Shown: positions 26,457 through 35,508, counted from the stretch's first letter. The stretch: 44,212 nucleotides of DNA from an uncultured Lachnospiraceae bacterium (GCA_946182825.1 CAMGZH010000022.1:1-44212), one strand, 5' to 3'. Numbers and translations are program-made. The notes: generated from the sequence alone by a model not told the origin.

Positions 26457-29210
26457 TTAATCATAATCGTCCTCATCATCACCATTTATGCTGTGAGATG
26501 TGTCTATGTCCTCGAGCGTGTCCGATCCCCCTACATCGCCTGCTATGTTTCCAATGTTACTCTGCTCACTGCCTTGCGTCCGCTGGCTGTCCGGCGGCGG
26601 CGCGCTTCCTGTGCTACCTGCATCACCTGTGCCTGCTGCCGATGGCGGCGGTGCGCTTCCTGTGCTACCTGCATCACCTGTGCCTGCTGCCGATGGCGGC
26701 GGTGCGGTTCTTGTGCTTCCTGCATTACCTGCGCCTGCTGCCGATGGTGGCGGCGCGGTTCTTGTGCTTCCTGCATTACCTGTTCCTGCTGCCGATGGCG
26801 GTGGTGCACTTCCTGTGCTTCCTGTATTACCTGCGCCTGCTGCCGGTGGCGGCGGCGCGCTTCCTCTACTGCCTGCATTTCCTGTGCCTGCTGCCGGTGG
26901 CGGCGCGCTTCCTATGCTACCCGCACTTCCTGCCGGCGGCGGTGCGCTTCCTGTGCTACCTGCATTTCCTGCGCCTGCTGCCGGTGGCGGCGGTGCGCTT
27001 CCCGCTGCCGGTGGGGCATCATTTCCGCCTCCGGCATCTCCTTCTCCTGCTCCATCGGACTCACCGTCAAAATCCTGTCCCATGGAATCCGGAAGGATCT
27101 CATCTTCATCCTCATCCCTGTCATTCAGTTCCTTTTGCTCGGAAGAGGAACTGCCGGATCCGCTACCTTGCGGCCAGCTGTCTCCCGATACAAATTTGAA
27201 GGAATCTGCAATAAAGCTTCCTGCACCTTCCACGGCATCCTTACCGGCTTCTGCGGCACTATCCAGAGCGCCTCCGACTGCTCCCGGTGCGGACTTTAAG
27301 ATATCAACCGCCTTTTCTCCTGCCGTCTTCTCGCCCAGGCCTCTCTGGCTGTCCGGTGTGGATTTACCGCTGCCCGATCGCTTAGGCGGCGGTGTTTTGG
27401 TTCCTCCGGCTCCGCCCTGCTTGTTTCCTGCGCCAGGGGAATTCGGACCCTTGGATCCGTTCTTTGCCTCCGGCAGATTCTTGGAATCCGGCTTATTTTC
27501 TCCTCTTGCATTCTCCGGCAGATCACTTCCGGCTCCGCCGGATCCTCCTGCTCCACCGGAATCTCCGGAACCTGTCATAGCTTCGAGTCCTTTTCCTGCA
27601 AGGGAGGATGCTGCTCCTCCTACGCCCTTTGCTCCGGATGCAACAGCACCGACGGCTGACTTACCCATAGACCAGGCGCCTGCTGCAGCTGCTGCCACAC
27701 CACCGGCAAGTTTTCCAAGAGAACCTTTCATATCGCCGGCCTGGATGGACTGCATTCCGGCCTGATCTGCAAGAATACCGGTAAGGATTCCATTGGCTTT
27801 TCCAACGGCCTCCATGCCTCCATACAGAAGTAACAGCTTACCGATCATGTCAAACAGTACATTCTCATGGAATACAAAAGATGGGCTTAATATGATCGGT
27901 ACAAAAATCAGATACAGCCGCATGGATATAATGGTTGCAAAAATGGAGAAGGCCTGAACAATGAAGGCGGTCATCCACTGCTTAAATTTTCCTCCGTCAT
28001 CCAACGGCATCAATCCGATAATCGGTGGTGATATAACATACAGGAATATCATATTAAAGATTCGCGCCACAGCGGTCAAAATAATAAGTCCCATATTGTA
28101 GATCAACAGGATGGTCAGGATATAGGCCACCAGGTAGTTTGTCTTGAAAATACTGATATCAAAATCCTGATTTACCTGGTCGATATTGTATATATCCTTT
28201 GCTCCACGGTAGTAAGGATCACGTACCGCATCATCCATGGAAGGTCTGATATTGTACTGATTGTTCTTCGCTCCGGCTGTCCTCGCAAAACCCATGGTTG
28301 CCGATACGAATACGATGCGGTCAAATCCGATATCCTCATCTGCTTTGTAACTTAATCTGTGATAATAATCCAATGCCTCGATATTGGCGTCCGACTTGAT
28401 GATCGTCATGGCATCCGACAGGGCATTGGCGATACCTTCGTTATAGACATCCACGGGCTGCTCCACCGTATAATCCGCTGCATTGGCAATATTTGAAATC
28501 ACCGACTGCCAGGTAGGAACAACATTTCCGTCCTCATCCAGGGTCTCATAATAGAAGGTAAATATTTTACGGTTCCCAAGATACTGAAGATCACTGCGTA
28601 TCTCGTTGTAGCAGGCATTGATGCTGTAACGGTTCTTGTAGGAAGGATTCAAAGAGTAGTTTCCAATGGTGTTGAAGATTCTTCCCATGGCTGCGAACTC
28701 TTCGTTTGTGAAGTAATGCTCCGAAGGTCCTTTTCCCAGCTCATAGGCATTATCAAAGGTATAATCCAGAGAATCCATCAGCGTATCCAAAAACGTTACA
28801 ACGATCGTAACCGACAGGTTCATGGAAATGATAATCAGAATGCACCGGAATAAATTTCCCAGAATCTGTCCATGGGATGGCTTCACCTTATCATCAATAT
28901 CCAGGGCCTTGCGGGTCACCTGAATGATGGCAGAGATAAAAGCAAACACAATGCCAATGGCTGCCATTCCAAGAAATACACCGTTCACCGCTTTGTTCTG
29001 CATAAATACATTAAAAAGCGACATCTGACTACCGTCGTAGGTCACATCGGACATACCGGTAAAGGTCTTGTATACTTCTTCCAGCCAACTCAGGACATAG
29101 CACAGCGCAATCTCCAGATAGTAGAAGGCTTTGAAGATAAAATTATAGAGGAAATAATCCCCGATGGTCTGCATCAGACCATCAATACCGTCCATTAACC
29201 AATCAAACAT
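26457..29210 (-). CDS. VirB6/TrbL-like channel protein with proline-rich repeat tail
   Basis: This 917-aa protein has about 480 N-terminal residues carrying multiple TM segments: the start FDWLMDGIDGLMQTIGDYFL, a TM near 75-95, a TM near 125-150, and a cluster at about 355-465 including VISPPIIGLMPLDDGGKFKQW. This is the pattern of polytopic VirB6-like proteins of Gram-positive T4SS, which form the inner-membrane channel with VirB4 and VirD4. From about 490 it turns into Gly/Ala/Ser/Pro low complexity, ending in eight to nine copies of a 17-residue proline motif and an acidic C terminus. Canonical VirB6 proteins lack such a tail. Its ATG begins one base after the preceding stop. Confidence 0.85.
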   Translation of the reverse strand: MFDWLMDGIDGLMQTIGDYFLYNFIFKAFYYLEIALCYVLSWLEEVYKTFTGMSDVTYDGSQMSLFNVFMQNKAVNGVFLGMAAIGIVFAFISAIIQVTRKALDIDDKVKPSHGQILGNLFRCILIIISMNLSVTIVVTFLDTLMDSLDYTFDNAYELGKGPSEHYFTNEEFAAMGRIFNTIGNYSLNPSYKNRYSINACYNEIRSDLQYLGNRKIFTFYYETLDEDGNVVPTWQSVISNIANAADYTVEQPVDVYNEGIANALSDAMTIIKSDANIEALDYYHRLSYKADEDIGFDRIVFVSATMGFARTAGAKNNQYNIRPSMDDAVRDPYYRGAKDIYNIDQVNQDFDISIFKTNYLVAYILTILLIYNMGLIILTAVARIFNMIFLYVISPPIIGLMPLDDGGKFKQWMTAFIVQAFSIFATIISMRLYLIFVPIILSPSFVFHENVLFDMIGKLLLLYGGMEAVGKANGILTGILADQAGMQSIQAGDMKGSLGKLAGGVAAAAAGAWSMGKSAVGAVASGAKGVGGAASSLAGKGLEAMTGSGDSGGAGGSGGAGSDLPENARGENKPDSKNLPEAKNGSKGPNSPGAGNKQGGAGGTKTPPPKRSGSGKSTPDSQRGLGEKTAGEKAVDILKSAPGAVGGALDSAAEAGKDAVEGAGSFIADSFKFVSGDSWPQGSGSGSSSSEQKELNDRDEDEDEILPDSMGQDFDGESDGAGEGDAGGGNDAPPAAGSAPPPPAAGAGNAGSTGSAPPPAGSAGSIGSAPPPAAGTGNAGSRGSAPPPPAAGAGNTGSTGSAPPPSAAGTGNAGSTRTAPPPSAAGAGNAGSTRTAPPPSAAGTGDAGSTGSAPPPSAAGTGDAGSTGSAPPPDSQRTQGSEQSNIGNIAGDVGGSDTLEDIDTSHSINGDDEDDYD
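26592..27002 (-). repeat. 51-bp in-frame tandem repeat in the VirB6-like tail
   Basis: About eight near-identical units plus a partial one encode the 17-residue motif GSAPPPSAAGTGNAGST with small changes (RT for GS at the start, A/T at position 11, D for N). One unit is shortened to 13 residues and one to 16. The nucleotide repeats are almost identical in the left half, pointing to recent expansion by slippage or recombination. Confidence 0.9.
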
Positions 29211-29211
29211 A

Positions 29212-30273
29212 TTACCTTATCCTCAACTTTTTTCTTGAAACAACCATATATGCAACTGTTGCTGCAATTATTCCAAAAGACAGCAAGAAAAAAATAATTC
29301 CCTGATAATTCAAATACATCCTTATGGTAAAACTTTCCGATTTTGTGTTCCCTGCCTTATCTGTGACCGTTACCTTGTAACGCCCCACATTCCGGATCAC
29401 CAGATCATTTCCGATCTTCACCTCGTTGTCACCGGATGTGACGCTTACCGTCTCATCCTCTGCCACGTTGATAATGCTGACAGGGCCACGGGCCAGTCCC
29501 TTTTTTACTCCCTCTAGTTTAAATTGTGGTTTCGTATGATCCACCTCAAGTTGCAGCTCATAGGATACCTGTGTTGCCAGACAACTGTAACTGATGTGGT
29601 AAGTTCCCTCCTGTGTCAGATCCACTGTCCCCGGATCGGGATTCTGAACGGCCTTATCATTGTAAACAACTCCGGTCACCACAAATCCATACGGTAGCTT
29701 GTACCTGTCAATAGCCCCTGTGACCGGGGTAACAATGGTAAAGGTCAGAATCTGATGATCGGTCTCTTTTCCCTTTGCTACCACGGTATAGGTTCCGGGC
29801 AGCGTTACTTCGGACAGATCCACATCATTCTGCGGCTTGGCATTCTTATAAAGTACAACATCCAGGCCGTCATCCGCCTTAAGACTTACCGGCTCTGTTG
29901 TGATGATGTTATTCGCAATGGAGGAATGCAGGGACAGTGACTGCCCCGATACCGTATAGACAAAGGAATGATCGGTACGGTTATAACTTCCTCCATCCGG
30001 AAGATTGACCACCGCTGTACCGGCATTTATGCCATTCTCCGTATTCTCAACCGGTTCGCCGGTATTCATATCCACCGGTCCCGTATACCGGTAATCCTCC
30101 GCCACATCGTGCTGCTCATCCTGCTGTTCTTCCTGTAACGTTGTTTCCGACTCCGGCACCTGCATCTCTGCTGCCATGGCCACATTTCCACAGCCATAAG
30201 ACAGATCCGGCACGACCATAAGAGCTGTTGCAATAAACAAAACAGCAGGAACCTTTGCTACATTGCTCATCAT
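29212..30273 (-). CDS. cell-surface protein with signal peptide, Ig-like domain and C-terminal TM anchor
   Basis: This 353-aa protein has an N-terminal signal peptide (to about residue 35, AMAAE). A mid-region of beta-rich sequence includes GTYTVVAKG. An Ig-like domain at about 240-320 starts DHTKPQFKLEGV and ends NVGRYKVTVTDKAGN, the style of bacterial Ig-like/HYR repeats. It ends in a TM helix (about 325-347) and a short basic tail (SRKKLRIR), giving a type I membrane topology. It lies between VirD4 and the VirB6-like protein, 1 base from the latter. It may be a cell-wall-spanning accessory of the translocation channel. I know of no canonical T4SS subunit it matches. Confidence 0.8.
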   Translation of the reverse strand: MMSNVAKVPAVLFIATALMVVPDLSYGCGNVAMAAEMQVPESETTLQEEQQDEQHDVAEDYRYTGPVDMNTGEPVENTENGINAGTAVVNLPDGGSYNRTDHSFVYTVSGQSLSLHSSIANNIITTEPVSLKADDGLDVVLYKNAKPQNDVDLSEVTLPGTYTVVAKGKETDHQILTFTIVTPVTGAIDRYKLPYGFVVTGVVYNDKAVQNPDPGTVDLTQEGTYHISYSCLATQVSYELQLEVDHTKPQFKLEGVKKGLARGPVSIINVAEDETVSVTSGDNEVKIGNDLVIRNVGRYKVTVTDKAGNTKSESFTIRMYLNYQGIIFFLLSFGIIAATVAYMVVSRKKLRIR

Positions 30274-30305
30274 TTCCCATCTCCTGTTCGTATCCTGCTT
30301 ACGGT

Positions 30306-32327
30306 TCAGGTCGCAGGACTTGCCTCTGCCTTTCCAAGAACCGTGTCGTTTCTCTCTTCAATGTCATAGAAGACTTCATCCGCAAGGAACATATTACTTT
30401 GAATCTCACCCAGATCCATCTGTCCCATTTTATACAGCGGACAAAGATAACTTGGCGTGTATTTTGTTTTAAGCGGGAAATTACCAAAGGTAACAATAAT
30501 GGCATTTCCTGTGGATTCCTTATTATTCAGCATCTGAAGCTCAGACGGGTAAATCAGCGGTCGTACCTGAGTCTGGGACGACAGGTTCATATCGCCGGTC
30601 TTGCCTCCGATACTTGAAGATGTGGAGGTGGTACGAACGGTCATATTACCGCAGAGCTTACTGAACTCCTCACAGGTTCCAATATCGTTCGAACCGATGA
30701 ACATCTTCATTCCACAGTTACTCTTTACAATATCCGCCACTTCATTGCCATATACATTACTCAGCTGTGAGTAGGACTGCACCACCATGTTGAACCAGAT
30801 TTTACGGGATCGTCCTACTGTGATCATCTTGTCAAATTTCTCAATCTTCGGCATATTACCGAACTCATCGAGAATGAAATATACATTTCTTGGAAGGGTC
30901 AGTTCCTCCGTTGCAGATGCTACTTTAATCAATGCCTTATACATGCACAGGATAAAAACTGCTGCAAGGCCGTGTCTGGTATCCTTCTCATCCGGAATTT
31001 TCATAAAAAGTGCCGTCGGCTCCTTGGCAAAGGAGGCAGCGTCCACATCTGTTGCCGATGTCAGTCCACAAAGTCCCTGATCGTTGAACATATTCAACTT
31101 GTCAAAGGTGATGGACATATAACTGGAGAGAGTTGACTCTGCAGCGGAAAGCACCTGTCTTGAAAGAGTGTAGGCCTGGGACAGCTTACTTCGTCCTTCA
31201 AAGTAATCCTTTAATGCTGCAAATTCGTTCTCACTGTTGGTCAGGATCTTATTCAAATTGAAGAAATTGAATTTATCCTTGGTCATTCCCAGTCTCTCAT
31301 CTTCACTGTCTTCAAGCATCGCCAGACAGGTGGACATGATGATGGATCTGGCACCTTTTTCCCATACCGGATCCTTTTCATTCTCAATCGGACAGATAAC
31401 CGAGATCAGATCGTTTAGATCCTCGTACATCTCGTCATAGATCTTCTGACGGGCAACGGCCACTTCATTCTGACAGCGCCTGGTGTCAGCATAGGCTTTG
31501 CCTTTCCACTCACACCACAAGGCTCCTTCTTCTGCAACTCCGTCCACTTTTATAAGATCGGGATAGTCCTCCATGGAATCCCGGTGGGCTACAATTCCTT
31601 TGCCTGCCGCTATATATTCCTGATACATGTCGTAGATGCCGCCCAAAGGGTTCCATCTTGAGGAACTGTAGGTATCACGAAGATCCAGCAGTAAAACCTT
31701 ATATCCCCGCTCCGTCAAAAACTTGGAATGCAGAGAAAACAGCTCTCCTTTCGGATCCGTCATAATCATGGAACTTCCGCAACCGGTGGCTCCTAAGAGC
31801 TGGATCATCGGATTGATAAATGTCGTCGTCTTACCGGAACCGGTAGCACCGATGATCAGGGAGTGGGCTCCGTTCAAGAAATTAATCTGCAGATTTTTCT
31901 TCTTATCCAGTACGGCGCGAACCGGAATTCCGTCATTTTTCGGTCCGGTCAGCTTTGCAAGTTCCGTATAGTCATGTTCCGGAAAATAACGATCTCTTTC
32001 CTTTTCCGTCAGAAAGCGGCTGTTTTCCAGGGAACCTTCTACCACATCCACCTTGCCTTTTTTCCCGAGCAGCCCTTTTCCATGTCCAAAAACATCGTCC
32101 AGGTTGTTGCCGGAAAGCAGGTAAATGATACCGATGAGAAGCACAGCCAGCGCTCCGATTCCCCAGGTTGTCGGTTGACGCAGAAGCGAAGCATCCACCT
32201 TCAATCCCTTTTTTGTTCCGAGGTCTGTTATGAGATTCATGCTGGTCTTAACAATGAAGCCCAGCACACCGGACAGCACAACAGCACCTGCTACTATAAG
32301 TATGATCTTTCGTATCAGCTTCAACAT
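30306..32327 (-). CDS. VirD4/TraG-type coupling ATPase
   Basis: This 673-aa hexameric coupling protein should recruit substrates to the T4SS. It has two N-terminal TM segments (about 6-28 and 52-70), Walker A GATGSGKTTTFINPM at about 158-172, and the family motif MTDPKGEL shortly after. Walker B, VYFILDEFGNMP, is at about 480. The C-terminal block IWFNMVVQSYSQL and SGTCEEFSKLCG-like segments are standard for the family. Length is normal. No relaxase is encoded nearby, so the substrate may be protein. The RBS AGGAG is present and the gene follows the 625-aa secreted protein by 14 bp. Confidence 0.95.
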   Translation of the reverse strand: MLKLIRKIILIVAGAVVLSGVLGFIVKTSMNLITDLGTKKGLKVDASLLRQPTTWGIGALAVLLIGIIYLLSGNNLDDVFGHGKGLLGKKGKVDVVEGSLENSRFLTEKERDRYFPEHDYTELAKLTGPKNDGIPVRAVLDKKKNLQINFLNGAHSLIIGATGSGKTTTFINPMIQLLGATGCGSSMIMTDPKGELFSLHSKFLTERGYKVLLLDLRDTYSSSRWNPLGGIYDMYQEYIAAGKGIVAHRDSMEDYPDLIKVDGVAEEGALWCEWKGKAYADTRRCQNEVAVARQKIYDEMYEDLNDLISVICPIENEKDPVWEKGARSIIMSTCLAMLEDSEDERLGMTKDKFNFFNLNKILTNSENEFAALKDYFEGRSKLSQAYTLSRQVLSAAESTLSSYMSITFDKLNMFNDQGLCGLTSATDVDAASFAKEPTALFMKIPDEKDTRHGLAAVFILCMYKALIKVASATEELTLPRNVYFILDEFGNMPKIEKFDKMITVGRSRKIWFNMVVQSYSQLSNVYGNEVADIVKSNCGMKMFIGSNDIGTCEEFSKLCGNMTVRTTSTSSSIGGKTGDMNLSSQTQVRPLIYPSELQMLNNKESTGNAIIVTFGNFPLKTKYTPSYLCPLYKMGQMDLGEIQSNMFLADEVFYDIEERNDTVLGKAEASPAT

Positions 32328-32341
32328 AGTACGCTCCTACT

Positions 32342-34219
32342 CTATAGACCCTCATAGTCTTCCATGTATTTTTCCTTATCGGCTGCAAATGTACCGTTAT
32401 CTTCAAAATATGACTTGGTATATCGTAAAATCGTCACATTATCTGAATTGAAATCCATTCCTCCTTCATAATTTTTGTATAATCCCTTACAGCTTTCCGG
32501 TATTCCGTACTCTGCCTTCAGGATCGCATCATTGTATTGAGAAAGCAGATCATAATCCATATCCGCAACTTTTTTTGCAGTCGGTTTGTATTCATACACC
32601 TGGTACATCGTAGTAAGAAGAGCTCTTACTTCATCAATTCTGTATTTTTTTGTATCCGGATATTTTTCCTTTAATGCTTTTAATTTTTCCTTCCTGGTTG
32701 AATCCGAGACTGCCGTCTCGCTGTCGATCAGCTTTGCCTCTACATCTTTTGCTTCATATATGCTGCCAATGGTCTTGCTGCCATTTCTAAGCTCAACTCT
32801 TGTGGAATCTCCAAGCTTCATACTTCCGTAAACCAGTAGTCCACAGTTGATCAAAGTGGATCCCTTATCAAGAGAAAAGGCTACAGACAGACCATTTGCA
32901 TCATTCAAGCCGGCGTATACAGCGCCACCTTTTTCAATGATGATATCTCCGCCGGTGCACATAATCTTGCCACAGCCGTTTTCGAAGCTGTTCTTTCCCT
33001 GCAGAAAAGATGATATGGTTGCACCATCCTGTATCAAAAGTACGCCACCGTTTTTGATCTCGATGGTTCCGTTGTTGATCAGATTTCCTTTGACCGAAAC
33101 CACACCGCCGTCAATGACAAGCTTCGCTCCGTTCTCAATCAGAACGCCCTTCGTGGTCCGGTTCTTGCCCTTCGCATCGGTAAAACTACCGGCGCTGATA
33201 TTAAATACCATGTTCTCCGGAACAGTTGTTGTTCCGTCAAGCGTAGAAAAATGCCACTCTTCTCCTTTGTAAAACCAAAAAGCACATTGCCGCTGTGACC
33301 AGTTGTATCTTCTGTAACGGCCACATACTGCGCCATCGCAAATATCCATCTGATACTGCGTCTGATGGCTGCTATATTCCGTCGAGCGTATAATATACTC
33401 GCCGCTGACACCATTTCCGTTAATCTGTACTCCGTTATGATTTTCTTCTTCAGGGCTTACAATCAAAAAGCCCCGGTTGTCTTTACTGTCTCCGGTCTCA
33501 TGTTCGCCCACGTGCACGTAATACTTCTTGGATTGTGCACTTTCAGCAAGTGCCAGATCAAATTCACCAAAACTTCTTGCGTTGGTGTACCTGACATAAG
33601 GAACATCCCGGTCATCATCCGTAAAGAAAACATTCCTGTCCGGCTTGATCATCGGATCCTTGCTCTTGTAGTTTCTTGCCCGATCCGGTACGATGACGAA
33701 ATCCGTGTTGTAATTATCCACACGGTCAAACCAGTTGATTCTGTTCTTCCAACCGCTTCCCCAGAGGGTATCAATGTCAGCGATCCAATGATTATTGGAA
33801 CCGATATTTGCAGCATTATGATTCCATCTGCCATAAGGATTGGAACTGAAATAGCAGTTTTCCACACCTTTACCTGCAATATAGTTATATTCGGTGTTAT
33901 CCTGGTCAGCCGTTCCATAGGTCTCGATCATCATATAGCGATCCCAATCATCGGCTGTCTTGTCAATACTTCCAGTACACTTGGACCAGCGCCAGAAGGA
34001 TGTAGCGCCAAGGGTCTTACTCATAACCTTCGCGCTGGTGGCAGAGGTCTCTTCTTCCACCTCCTCTTCGGAGGCTGATTCTGTATTCTCCGTGGCAGAC
34101 GCAAACAGTGTCCATGTTCTTCCCGCGTCAAGGCTGCAAAAGAGCACCGTTCCGGCACAGGCGATTACAGCCGCTCCACGACCTATTTCTTTTTTACGAA
34201 AGAGTTTTCTGTTCAGCAT
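32342..34219 (-). CDS. secreted protein with beta-helix-like region, unknown
   Basis: This 625-aa protein has a basic N terminus, a hydrophobic core (about 14-33) and a probable signal cleavage near LFASATE at about residue 42. An acidic linker follows. Residues about 75-310 form a Trp/Tyr/Asn-rich domain I do not recognise. Residues about 325-480 contain short repeated rungs (NNGTIEIKNGGVLLIQDGATI, CTGGDIIIEKGGAVYAG, LINCGLLVYGSMKLG) like a right-handed beta-helix, as in adhesins and polysaccharide-active proteins. A charged helical C terminus follows. No cell-wall anchor is visible. It sits directly after the pilin-like gene and an intercistronic hairpin, so it may be a tip or surface factor of the apparatus. 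Confidence 0.8.
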   Translation of the reverse strand: MLNRKLFRKKEIGRGAAVIACAGTVLFCSLDAGRTWTLFASATENTESASEEEVEEETSATSAKVMSKTLGATSFWRWSKCTGSIDKTADDWDRYMMIETYGTADQDNTEYNYIAGKGVENCYFSSNPYGRWNHNAANIGSNNHWIADIDTLWGSGWKNRINWFDRVDNYNTDFVIVPDRARNYKSKDPMIKPDRNVFFTDDDRDVPYVRYTNARSFGEFDLALAESAQSKKYYVHVGEHETGDSKDNRGFLIVSPEEENHNGVQINGNGVSGEYIIRSTEYSSHQTQYQMDICDGAVCGRYRRYNWSQRQCAFWFYKGEEWHFSTLDGTTTVPENMVFNISAGSFTDAKGKNRTTKGVLIENGAKLVIDGGVVSVKGNLINNGTIEIKNGGVLLIQDGATISSFLQGKNSFENGCGKIMCTGGDIIIEKGGAVYAGLNDANGLSVAFSLDKGSTLINCGLLVYGSMKLGDSTRVELRNGSKTIGSIYEAKDVEAKLIDSETAVSDSTRKEKLKALKEKYPDTKKYRIDEVRALLTTMYQVYEYKPTAKKVADMDYDLLSQYNDAILKAEYGIPESCKGLYKNYEGGMDFNSDNVTILRYTKSYFEDNGTFAADKEKYMEDYEGL

Positions 34220-34246
34220 CTGGCATCTCTCCTGTAATTTTTACAC

Positions 34247-34279
34247 CCCCTGCCTTACGTTACACCTGTAAAGCAGGGG
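34247..34279 (-). other. intercistronic hairpin after the pilin gene
   Basis: CCCCTGCCTTAC (34247-34258) can pair over 12 bp (one G-T wobble) with GTAAAGCAGGGG (34268-34279), with a 9-nt loop. On the minus strand no U tract follows. It lies 60 bp after the pilin stop codon and 28 bp before the 625-aa gene. It could protect the 3' end of a pilin-rich processed mRNA or weakly attenuate transcription. Confidence 0.6.
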
Positions 34280-34338
34280 CTACAGCTTGTTATACCTTCA
34301 TCCAAATCTTTTACTATTCAAGTCTCGCTCGTAACTTC

Positions 34339-34755
34339 TTATTTTGATGTCGTGCTCATGTTGGTTGTCATCCAGTTTGTCATAATCGGCTCGAGCTGCT
34401 TCAGTGCTACTACCAGAACGAAGATTAAAACGAAACCGATGATGGCATTACGAAGATGTGCCTTTGCCTTCTCTCTTTCCTGTGGCTCCTCTGCCTTTGC
34501 AAACTTCACACCGAGAAGAACACAGTAAACAGCTCCCACTGCGCCTACAAGCGGAATCAATGCTGTGAGGACACTGCTCAGCAGACCGATGATCGGGCTC
34601 GTTACCTTATCCAGATTAACTTCTCCCGTCTTACCTGCCTCGGCTGCAAATACGTTCAGCGCCCCTGCCGGATTCATTGCAATCGTAGAAAGTGTAAGCA
34701 TAGCAGCTGATGTACCCTTCATCACTTTAGTTCCCAATGTCTGTAATCTGTTCAT
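34339..34755 (-). CDS. VirB2-like pilin / TrbC-like small membrane protein
   Basis: This 138-aa protein has a long signal peptide (cleavage near NVFAAEAG at about residue 39) and two hydrophobic helices (about 53-80 and 105-125) separated by a short charged loop, KFAKAEEPQEREKAKAHLRNAI. This two-helix hairpin with an Ala/Glu/Lys loop is the pattern of Gram-positive VirB2-like conjugal pilins. A strong RBS (AGGAGGTAACC) precedes it, suiting a protein needed in high amounts, and a hairpin follows at 34247-34279. It is probably the repeating unit of a pilus or of a membrane ring. Assembly into a filament is inferred. Confidence 0.85.
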   Translation of the reverse strand: MNRLQTLGTKVMKGTSAAMLTLSTIAMNPAGALNVFAAEAGKTGEVNLDKVTSPIIGLLSSVLTALIPLVGAVGAVYCVLLGVKFAKAEEPQEREKAKAHLRNAIIGFVLIFVLVVALKQLEPIMTNWMTTNMSTTSK

Positions 34756-34795
34756 ACGGTTACCTCCTTATTAAAATCTTTAATTTTATAACAGC

Positions 34796-35029
34796 TTACA
34801 TCCCCGGTGGCTTTCTTGCCCCTAGCTCCGGTAAGGTTTTCTTCTTTGCTTCCCTCTGACGCTCTCTTTGTCCGGTCCTTTGCAGCTTCTTGTCTGCGCC
34901 AAATCGTTTTTCCCTCTCTGCTCCCAGAATCTGTACGGTCTTTACCATCCTTTCCACCAACGCTTCTGGTGCTCTGGGCATATTATCTTTCAGTTCTTTG
35001 AAAGCGGCGTCCATCCTTTCTTCCTCCAT
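34796..35029 (-). CDS. small charged protein following the ECF sigma factor
   Basis: This is a 77-aa protein if started at the ATG preceded by GAGGAGGAG, or 82 aa if started at 35044, where ATGA overlaps the sigma factor stop. It is acidic at the N terminus (MEEERMDAAF) and basic in the rest (KKLQRTGQRERQREAKKK), with no TM. Its position as the gene coupled to an ECF sigma factor is where anti-sigma factors usually lie. It lacks a ZAS-type His-x3-Cys-x2-Cys motif and a membrane anchor. An anti-sigma or sigma-modulating role is possible but unproven. No family is recognised. Confidence 0.7.
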   Translation of the reverse strand: MEEERMDAAFKELKDNMPRAPEALVERMVKTVQILGAEREKRFGADKKLQRTGQRERQREAKKKTLPELGARKPPGM

Positions 35030-35040
35030 ATCTCCTCCTC

Positions 35041-35508
35041 TCATTCGATGAGTTCCCTGAGTTTCTGTCTTCCTCGAAGCAGCTGGGACTTCACCGTATT
35101 CTCAGATTTCTGAAGCATGACAGATATTTCTTTGGTATTAAATCCATTGATATAGTACAATTCGATAATTTCCCGGTATTCCTCTTTCAGCTTCTTAAGT
35201 CCGTCCCGAAGATCCATCAGTTCTTCTCTTGAGACATTGGAGGAATCAGACCTGACATCCTCAAACATATCGTCCCGTAATTCCACATCGGATCTTTTCT
35301 TAATCAGGAAATCCTTCGCCGCATTTACCGACACCCGAATCAGCCAGTTCTTACGATGCTCCTCGCTGGCAAATGTCCTTTCCCTCCGGAAATAGCGATA
35401 AAACACATCATTATACACATCATCTGCATCGATCCGGTTCCTGACATATCGGATTGCAATACCATATACCATATCGCTGTACTTTCGTACGATCTGTTCC
35501 GCATTCAT
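35041..35508 (-). CDS. ECF-type RNA polymerase sigma factor
   Basis: This 155-aa sigma-70 family protein contains only regions 2 and 4. Region 2 spans about 5-72, with VRNRIDADDVYNDVFYRYFR for core binding and the -10 contact region NWLIRVSVNAAKDFL. Region 4 spans about 95-150, with YREIIELYYINGFNTKEISVML and the recognition helix KSENTVKSQLLRGRQKL. This is the layout of the extracytoplasmic function group. The ribosome-binding site GGGAGGG can be sequestered in a hairpin (35516-35548). It is the third gene of the T4SS-like operon, so it is probably autoregulatory. Which promoters it reads is not known. Confidence 0.92.
   Translation of the reverse strand: MNAEQIVRKYSDMVYGIAIRYVRNRIDADDVYNDVFYRYFRRERTFASEEHRKNWLIRVSVNAAKDFLIKKRSDVELRDDMFEDVRSDSSNVSREELMDLRDGLKKLKEEYREIIELYYINGFNTKEISVMLQKSENTVKSQLLRGRQKLRELIE

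Noticed and set aside
26592-27002. Direct repeats that could suggest a CRISPR array
   Set aside because: Units are contiguous, in frame and coding, with no unique spacers and no cas genes nearby.
26500-27765. Long open frames on the plus strand over the proline-rich repeat (up to 421 aa)
   Set aside because: They are antisense shadows of the repetitive VirB6-like tail. Composition (poly Pro/Ala/Leu) and lack of an RBS or domain show they are not genes.
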